A program made the position numbers and the translations under genes. A stretch of 20,410 nt of DNA from CAZXPG01 sp964643145 (GTDB taxonomy: Bacteria; Pseudomonadota; Alphaproteobacteria; Rickettsiales; Arcanibacteraceae), in assembly GCA_964643145.1 (NCBI GenBank), contig CAZXPG010000036.1, positions 1 to 20,410 of the forward strand. Direction: 5' to 3'. This document shows, piece after piece, positions 1 through 5,805 of this stretch (the first letter of the stretch is position 1; each line of letters opens with the position of its first letter). The notes beneath the pieces were generated by a model. The model saw only the letters and a program-made list of their open reading frames with translations, ran no database searches and had not been told where the DNA came from.

Positions 1-56
1 ATTTTTCAATAACATGTCAGTTTTGGATAAGCAAAGCTTATCCAAAACTGAGGTTT
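1..56. repeat. Left terminal copy of a palindromic dispersed repeat
   Basis: This stretch holds a perfect hairpin at 18-50: a 15-bp arm, CAGTTTTGGATAAGC, a loop of AAA, and its exact complement. The hairpin and its flanks recur in inverted orientation at the other end of the window, where the match runs from the outermost base to just past CTGAGG with only a few differences. The flanks match as well as the stem, so the repeat unit is longer than the hairpin. A repeat at both extremes suggests the sequence is an assembly contig that ended where reads could not be resolved. It is not placed like a simple terminator, because the same unit lies upstream of the MFS gene at the other end. Confidence 0.85.
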
Positions 57-72
57 ATTAACGATAATAAGG

Positions 73-109
73 CGGATGGCAGATTGCTGAATTTCCCATG
101 AGCCATCCG
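73..109 (-). terminator. Candidate terminator hairpin of the ECF operon
   Basis: CGGATGGC (73-80) and GCCATCCG (102-109) form an 8-bp stem with a 21-base loop, just downstream of the last gene of the minus-strand operon. Read on the minus strand, the stem is followed by CCTTATTATCG, which is T-rich but not a clean T-tract. The position fits a transcription end; the long loop keeps confidence low. Confidence 0.35.
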
Positions 110-133
110 AGTAATACACTCCTGCTTTGCTAT

Positions 134-580
134 TTAGGGAAGGGGTTTGGAGGATTTATGCGGTGGCGGGCGGCGCATCATTTCTGCCAGCACTACCCGT
201 TCTTCCGGTGGCCAGCGCAGTGCCAACATTTTGATCCCATTAGCCATTTGTTGCCATTGCTGCCCTTGTAATAGTTGCAACTTATCGACTTGTGCCTGAT
301 AGGCTTCTGCATCAAACGGTTCTGCGATTAGTATATTGGCTATTGTTTCGCGAACAATGCGAATATCACGCCACCGTGCTTTTTTTTCATTCCGGCTTTG
401 TTCTATAATATGGAGAAATTCCTCTTGCCGTGCCTGTGGCAGTGTATCTAGCAGCTTCTCCATAGAGGGTGGCATAGCGCGATGGTTAAAGCGGTGCACT
501 ATGTGGCCAGCCGTTAATCCTAAAAGTAAGATGTTTAAGAGGACGGAAGCGGTGACAAAATATTTCAAGATACGGTTCAT
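134..580 (-). CDS. Membrane-anchored periplasmic sensor, CnrX/Spy-like
   Basis: The 148-residue protein has an N-terminal membrane helix (about residues 6-24) and a charged, mostly helical domain predicted to lie in the periplasm. This is the architecture of the heavy-metal-resistance/Spy-like sensors such as CnrX. Residues 46-131 align almost without gaps to the secreted protein encoded at 1484-1990, sharing TLPQ, an R/K-rich helix, AE.FD and .EER; the two are paralogues. His26, His30 and His33 sit just after the helix, but the CnrX metal ligands are not recognisable. Its ATG overlaps the stop of the anti-sigma gene (TAATG), so the two are translationally coupled. By analogy with CnrYXH, it should control release of the sigma factor by the anti-sigma partner. 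The signal sensed (metal, copper or unfolded protein) cannot be told from the sequence. Confidence 0.75.
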   Translation of the reverse strand: MNRILKYFVTASVLLNILLLGLTAGHIVHRFNHRAMPPSMEKLLDTLPQARQEEFLHIIEQSRNEKKARWRDIRIVRETIANILIAEPFDAEAYQAQVDKLQLLQGQQWQQMANGIKMLALRWPPEERVVLAEMMRRPPPHKSSKPLP

Positions 581-891
581 TATAAGTTCCCATCCTCTGA
601 TACGAAAGATACGGTGAAGCTGTTATCATCAGTTTCGATCTGCGTGCTGCTGAGGTCGCTAAATCCCAGAATAAAACCTACGAGTAAGAGGGGGGGCAGT
701 ATATAAGCTGGCCGTGGCAGCATACATTCAGCAAACGTCTTGCGTAACCACGCCAATAATGAAAAATATTGTTTCTGTGGCAATTGCTGGGCTGCATGAA
801 TAATCGATGCGGCAAGGTCAAGGCGGCAAGGTTCAAACTGCCGGAGTTGCATAAGTTCAGTGATGTTTATATCGTTATTATCATGGGTCAT
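580..891 (-). CDS. Short single-TM anti-sigma factor (CnrY-like role)
   Basis: The 103-residue protein has a roughly 60-residue N-terminal part, one membrane helix (about 61-77, PAYILPPLLLVGFILGF) and a short acidic C-terminal tail of about 25 residues. The size and topology match the small membrane anti-sigma factors of the CnrY type, whose cytoplasmic N-terminus binds the ECF sigma factor and whose tail faces the periplasm. There is no zinc-binding HxxxCxxC motif, so it is not a ZAS-type anti-sigma factor. Its ATG overlaps the sigma stop codon by four bases (ATGA), and its stop overlaps the next start. The role rests mainly on topology and position between the sigma and sensor genes; sequence similarity alone would not identify it. 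Confidence 0.65.
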   Translation of the reverse strand: MTHDNNDINITELMQLRQFEPCRLDLAASIIHAAQQLPQKQYFSLLAWLRKTFAECMLPRPAYILPPLLLVGFILGFSDLSSTQIETDDNSFTVSFVSEDGNL

Positions 892-1442
892 AATACCCTC
901 ATTACATTCTTTCGTAGTGTTTCTTTTGCTCGTATCAGCAGGGATTGCAGCGCTTTCAGCTTTATGCCCATAATATCTGCCGCCTCCTGGTTACTGAAAT
1001 TTTCATAGAAACACAGGTTCAGTGCGGTCTGTTGCTTATCGGGCAGGGCAAGAATAGCGGTTTCCAGTATTTGTTGTTTTTCACGTAACAGCAGGAGTTG
1101 GTCTTGTGACGGCCTATGGTCTATAAGTTCCTTCTCTTCTGGTAGGGGAACAGCGGTTTTTTTCTTGCGTGCATCCAGGCACTGGTTAACAATAATCCGG
1201 TAAAACCAGGTGGTGAATTTGGTCTGTTTCCTGGCATCCCACATGGAAGGCGATTCCCATAGTTTGAGTAAGCTGTGCTGCACCATATCTTCAGCCTCCT
1301 GCTGGTTGGCAAGAAAACGGTAGGCAATTGCATAAAAACGCGTATGGTGCCGCCGTACTAGCACGGCAAATGCGGCATGGCTTCCCTGCTCGATTGCGGC
1401 AAGCAGACTGGCATCATCACTACTATCAAACGGTGGTAACAT
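888..1442 (-). CDS. RNA polymerase ECF sigma factor
   Basis: This is a sigma-70 family ECF factor of 184 residues from the chosen ATG. Region 2 is visible (YAIAYRFL..QQEAEDMVQ, then LLKLWE and TKFTTWFYRIIVNQCLD), as is region 4 (ALPDKQQTALNLCFYENFSNQEAADIMG with a helix-turn-helix). The frame is open upstream to a GTG at 1484 that overlaps the preceding stop, which would add 14 residues (MKGIWEGIYSPPHI). The ATG at 1442 gives the usual ECF N-terminus (MLPPFDSSDDASLL), and the extra codons lie inside a GC-rich hairpin, so 1442 is preferred. It would direct RNA polymerase to its own operon and other targets when released by the membrane anti-sigma factor encoded directly downstream. Confidence 0.85.
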   Translation of the reverse strand: MLPPFDSSDDASLLAAIEQGSHAAFAVLVRRHHTRFYAIAYRFLANQQEAEDMVQHSLLKLWESPSMWDARKQTKFTTWFYRIIVNQCLDARKKKTAVPLPEEKELIDHRPSQDQLLLLREKQQILETAILALPDKQQTALNLCFYENFSNQEAADIMGIKLKALQSLLIRAKETLRKNVMRVL

Positions 1443-1448
1443 AATGTG

Positions 1449-1471
1449 GGGAGGGGAATATATCCCCTCCC
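1449..1471 (-). promoter_or_regulatory. Hairpin that may mask the sigma-factor ribosome-binding site
   Basis: On the minus strand GGGAGGGG (1471-1464) pairs perfectly with CCCCTCCC (1456-1449) across the seven-base loop ATATATT. The left arm is the only strong Shine-Dalgarno-like sequence upstream of the sigma ATG at 1442, and in the hairpin it would be fully paired. The hairpin ends six bases before the ATG. No T-tract follows, so it is unlikely to be a terminator. Translational control is inferred, not shown. Confidence 0.4.
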
Positions 1472-1483
1472 ATATTCCCTTCA

Positions 1484-1990
1484 CTATTCTTGTTCAGGTT
1501 GATCATCATGCTCCATGGCTGGGGGCATATCTCCTTTCATCGAATCTTTGCCCATCTCTTTGCCCATGTCTTTGTGTTTTTTCATATACATATGCCGTTT
1601 CATCATAGCAGGGAAAACGGCTTTACGTTCCTCTTGCGTCAACTGGCTGGCGAGATCGGCTATACGCTCCATACGATTTGCTGCCATCTTATCCTGTAAG
1701 GCTTCTAATGCTTTGCTTTTGCTAAGGAAGGCGTCTTTATCAAATTTCTCGGCGGTGAGTATTTCGTTTATTTCCTTGCGTAATGCACGCATTTGTTCAA
1801 ACGATGCTTTATTAGCCTCTCTTCCTTCCTGCATGGATTTCTTGACCAGTTCTTGTTTATCCTGTGGCAATGTGCTGATCGCTTCCTGCATATGTTTTGG
1901 CATGGGAGCGCGTTTCATATCGTCGGCAAATGCGGTACCACTGGCAAGAATGGTAGCAGAAAGTAACGTGCTTATAAGTAACTTCTTCAT
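1484..1990 (-). CDS. Secreted Spy/CpxP-like protein with Met/His-rich tail
   Basis: The 168-residue protein has a clear signal peptide (residues 1-22, cut after AFA) and a helical Spy/CpxP-type core (about 35-127) with TLPQ.KQE, TAEKFD and LTQEERKAVF motifs. A C-terminal tail (129-161) carries nine methionines and three histidines, with MxxxM spacing typical of Cu(I)/Ag(I)-binding stretches. Spy and CpxP act as periplasmic chaperones or stress sensors; the tail suggests metal binding as well. A Shine-Dalgarno GGAG lies ten bases before the ATG. It is the first gene of the minus-strand operon and a paralogue of the membrane-anchored protein at the operon's end, so it is a candidate output or feedback component of the ECF system. 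Confidence 0.75.
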   Translation of the reverse strand: MKKLLISTLLSATILASGTAFADDMKRAPMPKHMQEAISTLPQDKQELVKKSMQEGREANKASFEQMRALRKEINEILTAEKFDKDAFLSKSKALEALQDKMAANRMERIADLASQLTQEERKAVFPAMMKRHMYMKKHKDMGKEMGKDSMKGDMPPAMEHDDQPEQE

Positions 1991-2042
1991 AATAATAAAA
2001 CTCCATGGTTTCAGGATTTGAGAGGAAAACCACTTTCCCCTT

Positions 2043-2086
2043 CACATAATGATACGAACCTGTCATCAAAAACCTTCGCACATAAT
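2043..2086. promoter_or_regulatory. Direct repeat in the divergent spy-like/aldolase intergenic region
   Basis: CACATAAT occurs at 2043-2050 and at 2079-2086, exactly 36 bases apart. Read towards the spy-like gene, the matches extend to ATTATGTG followed by GAAGG or AAGG. Both lie upstream of the ECF operon and could be binding sites or promoter elements. No sigma-70 or ECF promoter could be assigned with confidence in this 217-base region. Confidence 0.25.
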
Positions 2087-2157
2087 TTAAAAATATGCTT
2101 CTTCGGCGTTGCTTGCATATTTTTCTGATATAGGCTATGTATGCTATGAAACATTGT

Positions 2158-2178
2158 CCTATCGCTTGTGACGATAGG
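2158..2178 (+). promoter_or_regulatory. Leader hairpin before the aldolase gene
   Basis: CCTATCG and CGATAGG form a perfect 7-bp stem around the loop CTTGTGA, about 30 bases upstream of the aldolase start. The Shine-Dalgarno (AAGGA) lies outside it. No T-tract follows. The role is unknown. Confidence 0.3.
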
Positions 2179-2207
2179 GGGTAGCCACAAAGAAGTGAAG
2201 GAAAATC

Positions 2208-3137
2208 ATGCGATTGACACCAAAAGTACAAGAAATATTACGTTATTATGAAAGTGATAATCCGGGCACGAAAGCAAATCTTGCCCGCATTTTAATGAGT
2301 GGAAGGCTGGCAGGCACGGGGAAGTTACTGATACTTCCAGTTGACCAAGGGTTTGAGCATGGCCCGGCACGCAGCTTTGCCGCCAACCCGCAGGCGTATG
2401 ATCCGCACTATCATTTCCAGTTGGCGATTGATGCAGGGCTTAGTGCTTATGCTGCGCCACTTGGAATGCTCGAAGCCGGTGCCGCCACCTTTGCAGGCAG
2501 TATTCCTACGATTCTGAAAGTGAATAGCTCCAACTCTTTGGCTGCTAAGGATGGTATTCCTTATCAGGCAATTACCGGCTCTATTTCTGATGCGCTGCGC
2601 TTGGGCTGTTCTGCGATTGGCTTTACCATTTATCCTGGTTCTGACGCTGCTTTTGATATGATTGGAGAAATCCGTGAGTTGGCCGAAGAAGCGAAAGCCT
2701 ATGGTCTGGCCGTGGTGATCTGGTCTTATCCGCGTGGTGGTGATCTCTCCAAAGAGGGAGAAACGGCGATGGATGTTTGTGCCTATGCGGCTCATATCGC
2801 CGCTCTTGCTGGTGCTCATATTATTAAAGTAAAACCGCCAACAGATGTAATCGAGCAACTAGACGCTAAGAAAGTGTATGAGAAGGAAAAAATTGCTATC
2901 GGCAGTTTGCAGCAGCGCATTCACCATGTGACCCAGGCATGTTTTAATGGTAAGCGTATTGTGGTGTTCTCCGGTGGTGCAAGTAAAGATGTCGAAGATA
3001 TTTACAATGATGCCCGCGCTATTCGTGATGGCGGTGGAAATGGCTCGATCATTGGCCGCAATACCTTCCAGCGCCCGCGTGAGGAAGCCTTGCAGATGCT
3101 AGATAAACTAATTGCCATTTATCAGGGGAAAGCGTAA
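2208..3137 (+). CDS. fbaB: Class I fructose-bisphosphate aldolase (DhnA family)
   Basis: This 309-residue TIM-barrel protein of the DhnA/FbaB family splits fructose 1,6-bisphosphate into dihydroxyacetone phosphate and glyceraldehyde 3-phosphate through a Schiff-base lysine, in glycolysis and gluconeogenesis. Visible family motifs are LPVDQGFEHGP (43-53), the strand with ILKVNSSNSL (102-111), GFTIYPGS (138-145), IWSYPRGG (171-178) and AHIIKVKPPTD (203-213), where Lys207 is the likely Schiff-base residue by comparison with E. coli FbaB. VFSGGA (253-258) and GNGSIIGRN (277-285) form the phosphate-binding end. The start is supported by AAGGA six to seven bases upstream. The next gene begins on the base after its stop. 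Confidence 0.93.
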   Translation: MRLTPKVQEILRYYESDNPGTKANLARILMSGRLAGTGKLLILPVDQGFEHGPARSFAANPQAYDPHYHFQLAIDAGLSAYAAPLGMLEAGAATFAGSIPTILKVNSSNSLAAKDGIPYQAITGSISDALRLGCSAIGFTIYPGSDAAFDMIGEIRELAEEAKAYGLAVVIWSYPRGGDLSKEGETAMDVCAYAAHIAALAGAHIIKVKPPTDVIEQLDAKKVYEKEKIAIGSLQQRIHHVTQACFNGKRIVVFSGGASKDVEDIYNDARAIRDGGGNGSIIGRNTFQRPREEALQMLDKLIAIYQGKA

Positions 3138-3791
3138 GTGCAACCATCCTGCCGTCTTTATCTTATTACGCCCTCCCATTTTGAACTGAACAGTTTTCTC
3201 GATCAGGTGAAGGCTGCGTTTGATGGGGGGGATATCGCCTGCTTGCAACTGCGCATGAAAGAAGCAGAGGATGCTGAAATACTGCGTGCTGGGGAGGCGT
3301 TGCTGCCCTTATGTAATGCGCGTAATATTCCATTTATTATCAATGATCGCGCTGATATTGCCAGGAAATTAGGCGCAGATGGCGTGCATGTTGGCTTTGA
3401 CGGGGTTGCAAAACCGGAAGGCATGATTGCTGCGCTCAGGGAATCGCTAGGGAGCGAGGCTATTATCGGAGCAAGCTGCTATGATTCGGGTGACCTCGCT
3501 ATGATTGCGGGGGAAGAAGGGGCAGATTATGTATCGTTTGGCGCGTTTTTCCCCACTAAAACCAAACAGTCACCTGGTAAGCCTACCCCTGAACTGCTTG
3601 AGTGGTGGAGCACTTATACGGTAGTGCCCTGTGTAGCGATTGGTGGCATTACTGCTGAAAACTGCGCGCCACTGGTGAGGGCTGGGGCCGATTTCCTGGC
3701 GGTAATTTCCAGCATATGGGAGCACAAAGACGGGCCGGGAGCTGCGGTAAAAGCGATGAATGCCGCAATCGAAAAGGCTGTTGCTAAATAG
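3138..3791 (+). CDS. thiE: Thiamine-phosphate synthase, ThiE/TenI family
   Basis: The 217-residue TIM-barrel protein joins the HMP-pyrophosphate and thiazole-phosphate halves to make thiamine phosphate. Motifs seen are LQLRMKEA (QLRxK), FIINDRADIA, ADGVHVG, GASCYD, ADYVSFGAFFPTKTK and AIGGITAENC with the terminal AVISSIW. The substrate-pyrophosphate loop and INDR motif are intact. GVHVG is followed by FDG instead of the common QxD/E, so a TenI-like variant function is possible. It starts with GTG on the base after the aldolase stop, which implies co-transcription and coupling. No other thiamine gene is present here. Confidence 0.85.
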   Translation: MQPSCRLYLITPSHFELNSFLDQVKAAFDGGDIACLQLRMKEAEDAEILRAGEALLPLCNARNIPFIINDRADIARKLGADGVHVGFDGVAKPEGMIAALRESLGSEAIIGASCYDSGDLAMIAGEEGADYVSFGAFFPTKTKQSPGKPTPELLEWWSTYTVVPCVAIGGITAENCAPLVRAGADFLAVISSIWEHKDGPGAAVKAMNAAIEKAVAK

Positions 3792-3824
3792 GGAAAGAGC
3801 GAGTAAGAAAGCGGTGCTAAAAAG

Positions 3825-3884
3825 TTAGATGTTAGATGCCAGAAATAATGCGCTAACATCTAATATCTAGAATCTAACATCTAA
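3825..3884. repeat. Multi-arm inverted repeat in the efp leader
   Basis: TTAGATGTTAGAT (3825-3837) is perfectly complementary to ATCTAACATCTAA (3872-3884). An additional CTAACATCTAA at 3853-3863 can pair with the same left arm, so two hairpins are mutually exclusive. The element fills most of the gap between thiE and efp. No T-tract follows on the plus strand. It may be a dispersed palindromic repeat or an alternative-structure leader. Confidence 0.55.
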
Positions 3885-3901
3885 ACACATACAGGTATAT
3901 T

Positions 3902-4471
3902 ATGCCAAATATTGGGGCAAATTCCATACGTGCTGGAAATATATTAAACTATAACGGAAAATTATGGATTGTCAGCAAAACACCTGAACATACCATGCCA
4001 GGAAAAGGCGGGGCGTTTGTGCAGGTAGAAATGAAAGACATCAAAACAGGTACCAAGCTGAATGAGCGTTTCCGTTCAGCAGAAACTGTAGACCGTGTGA
4101 CACTCGAACAGAAAGATTACCAGTATCTCTATGCAGAAGGTGATATGCTCACGCTGATGGATCTGGAAAGCTATGAGCAGATTACTGTTAATAAAGAGTT
4201 GGCAGGGAATGCTGCGGTGTTCTTACAGGACAATATGACTGTAATGGTAGAAAGCTATGAAGGAACGCCACTTAGCATTAGCCTTCCTGATACGGTGGTA
4301 CTTACCATTGTTGAGGCTGACCCAGTAGTGAAAGGCCAGACGGCTGCTTCATCCTATAAGCCTGCCGTGCTTGAAAATGGCGTGCGTGTTCTGGTACCGC
4401 CCTTTATTGAATCTGGCACCCGTGTGGTGGTAAAAACCGAAGATGGCTCTTACGTTGAAAGGGCAAAATAA
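3902..4471 (+). CDS. efp: Translation elongation factor P
   Basis: This 189-residue protein, of normal length, is built of three beta-barrel domains. EF-P binds ribosomes stalled on polyproline and promotes peptide bond formation. The N-terminal KOW-like domain carries the tip loop HTMPGKGGAF; Lys35 is where many bacteria attach beta-lysine (EpmA/EpmB). An arginine at this position would have meant EarP rhamnosylation. The later OB domains show ERFRSAETVDR, YLYAEGDMLTLMD and the C-terminal GTRVVVKTEDGSYVERAK motif. The modification enzymes are not in this window. A weak Shine-Dalgarno, AGG, lies about eight bases upstream. Confidence 0.95.
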   Translation: MPNIGANSIRAGNILNYNGKLWIVSKTPEHTMPGKGGAFVQVEMKDIKTGTKLNERFRSAETVDRVTLEQKDYQYLYAEGDMLTLMDLESYEQITVNKELAGNAAVFLQDNMTVMVESYEGTPLSISLPDTVVLTIVEADPVVKGQTAASSYKPAVLENGVRVLVPPFIESGTRVVVKTEDGSYVERAK

Positions 4472-4476
4472 TCAAA

Positions 4477-4507
4477 CCATCCTCCTCTTATCGTTGGAGG
4501 AGGATGG
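4477..4507 (+). terminator. Hairpin after efp, terminator-like
   Basis: CCATCCTCCTC (4477-4487) and GAGGAGGATGG (4497-4507) make a perfect 11-bp stem around a nine-base loop, starting six bases after the efp stop. The run after it is CCTTTAG, a poor T-tract, so it may slow or partly terminate transcription. The stem includes an ATG at 4504 in frame with suhB, which therefore looks like a false start. Confidence 0.55.
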
Positions 4508-4539
4508 CCTTTAGTAACATACAACTCATTCTGGAGAAC

Positions 4540-5361
4540 ATGGCTTATTCTACTACCATCAGCATTATGCTTAAGGCCGCACGTAAGGCGGCGCGCGGAT
4601 TAATACGCGATTTTGGAGAAGTCGAAAACCTCCAGGTTTCACGCAAAGGCACGGCTGATTTTGTCTCTTCTGCTGATTTGCGTGCGGAACAAATTCTGAT
4701 TAATGAATTGCAGGCGGCGCGCCCTGCCTATGGCCTGCTGCTTGAGGAAAAAGGGGAAATTCCTGGCAGCGATAAAAACTATCGTTTTATTGTTGATCCG
4801 CTGGATGGCACTACTAATTTTCTACATGGTATTCCGTATTTCTGTATTTCCATTGCACTGGAGAAACTGTTGCCTAGTGGTAAAAAGGAAATCATTGCTG
4901 CGGTAATTGATGCACCCGCCCTGAGGGAAACTTTCATTGCTGAAAAAGGCGGCGGTTCTTGGGTAGAGCGGGGTGGAGATACGCTGGTTGGCCAAAGCAG
5001 ATTGCGAGTGGCGGCGCGTAAGTCAATGACAGAAGCCCTCATTATGAATGGTGGTTTTGAAGCTGAGGAAGGGGTTTACCGCCAGAAGCTTTTTTCATGG
5101 ATTAACCGTGGTGCTATTGTGCGTTCGTTTGGCTCTTCCGCGTTGGGTCTTGCTTATGTTGCCGCAGGCCGTGGTGATATTTACCTACAGTCTGGCGAAT
5201 GTCCCTGGGATATTGCTGCGGGCATTCTGCTTATCAAAGAAGCTGGAGGCTTGGTAACCGATGGTGAAGGCGGCGATGCGATGATTGAAACAGGTGCAGT
5301 AATTGCCTCGAATCTTACGTTACATAAATCTATCTTGTCATTGGTGAACCCAAAAACATAG
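4540..5361 (+). CDS. suhB: Inositol monophosphatase family protein, SuhB-type
   Basis: The 273-residue Mg-dependent phosphatase of the IMPase superfamily hydrolyses inositol 1-phosphate or related sugar phosphates. The metal sites are complete: LLLEEKG (66-72), DPLDGTTNF (86-94) and the C-terminal WDIAAGILLIKEAGG. The frame is open to an ATG at 4504, but that codon sits in a hairpin stem with GGAGGAGG directly abutting it. The ATG at 4540 follows TGGAGAAC and gives the usual alphaproteobacterial beginning (MAYSTTISIMLKAARKA, then RDFGEVENLQVS.KG), so it is chosen. In E. coli SuhB also acts in rRNA antitermination; this sequence cannot show whether that holds here. Confidence 0.9.
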   Translation: MAYSTTISIMLKAARKAARGLIRDFGEVENLQVSRKGTADFVSSADLRAEQILINELQAARPAYGLLLEEKGEIPGSDKNYRFIVDPLDGTTNFLHGIPYFCISIALEKLLPSGKKEIIAAVIDAPALRETFIAEKGGGSWVERGGDTLVGQSRLRVAARKSMTEALIMNGGFEAEEGVYRQKLFSWINRGAIVRSFGSSALGLAYVAAGRGDIYLQSGECPWDIAAGILLIKEAGGLVTDGEGGDAMIETGAVIASNLTLHKSILSLVNPKT

Positions 5362-5370
5362 AGGTTGAAT

Positions 5371-5802
5371 ATGAAAAAAGCACTTTTTGCCTGTGTCATG
5401 CTTGCTCTTGTGCCTTATGTTTCTCTGGCAGAAACACAAGAAAAACAAGCTGTGCATATAGAACATCCCTGGGGTCGCCCTACGATGGGAGAAATGCGTA
5501 CCACCGCCCTCTATATGACTATTAAAAACGATACAGACATTTCTGATGTATTGCTTGGGGTTTCAACGCCTATTGCCGAACAGGCGGCATTGCATAGCAC
5601 AGTGCTACAGGAAGGGATAGCACGTATGTTGCCACTTGATAGGCTTTCAATTCCTGCACATGCCGAGGTGGCTTTTACACCGGGGAAATTGCATATTATG
5701 CTGATGGGAATAAAAAAGCCTTTGGCTAAAGGAGATAGCATTCCACTCACCCTGTCCTTTGAGAAGGCGGGGGAAAAAACAATAGAGGTGATGATAGAAT
5801 AG
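5371..5802 (+). CDS. Periplasmic copper chaperone PCuAC
   Basis: The 143-residue protein has a signal peptide (cut after SLA, residue 20) and a cupredoxin-like PCuAC (DUF461) domain. The copper(I) site H-x10-M-x21-H-x-M is intact as His75, Met86, His108 and Met110. PCuAC delivers copper to the CuA or CuB site of cytochrome c oxidase in the periplasm, often with Sco. No Sco or oxidase gene is nearby. An upstream TTG (5365) is in frame, but the ATG at 5371 has GAGG six bases before it and begins a normal signal peptide (MKKALFACVML). The Shine-Dalgarno overlaps the suhB stop region, so the two are likely co-transcribed. Confidence 0.9.
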   Translation: MKKALFACVMLALVPYVSLAETQEKQAVHIEHPWGRPTMGEMRTTALYMTIKNDTDISDVLLGVSTPIAEQAALHSTVLQEGIARMLPLDRLSIPAHAEVAFTPGKLHIMLMGIKKPLAKGDSIPLTLSFEKAGEKTIEVMIE

Positions 5803-5805
5803 CCT

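Noticed and set aside
1857..2231. A 124-codon minus-strand reading frame across the divergent intergenic region.
   Set aside because: It overlaps the spy-like gene's signal peptide in another frame and the aldolase start, and the translation has no recognisable pattern.
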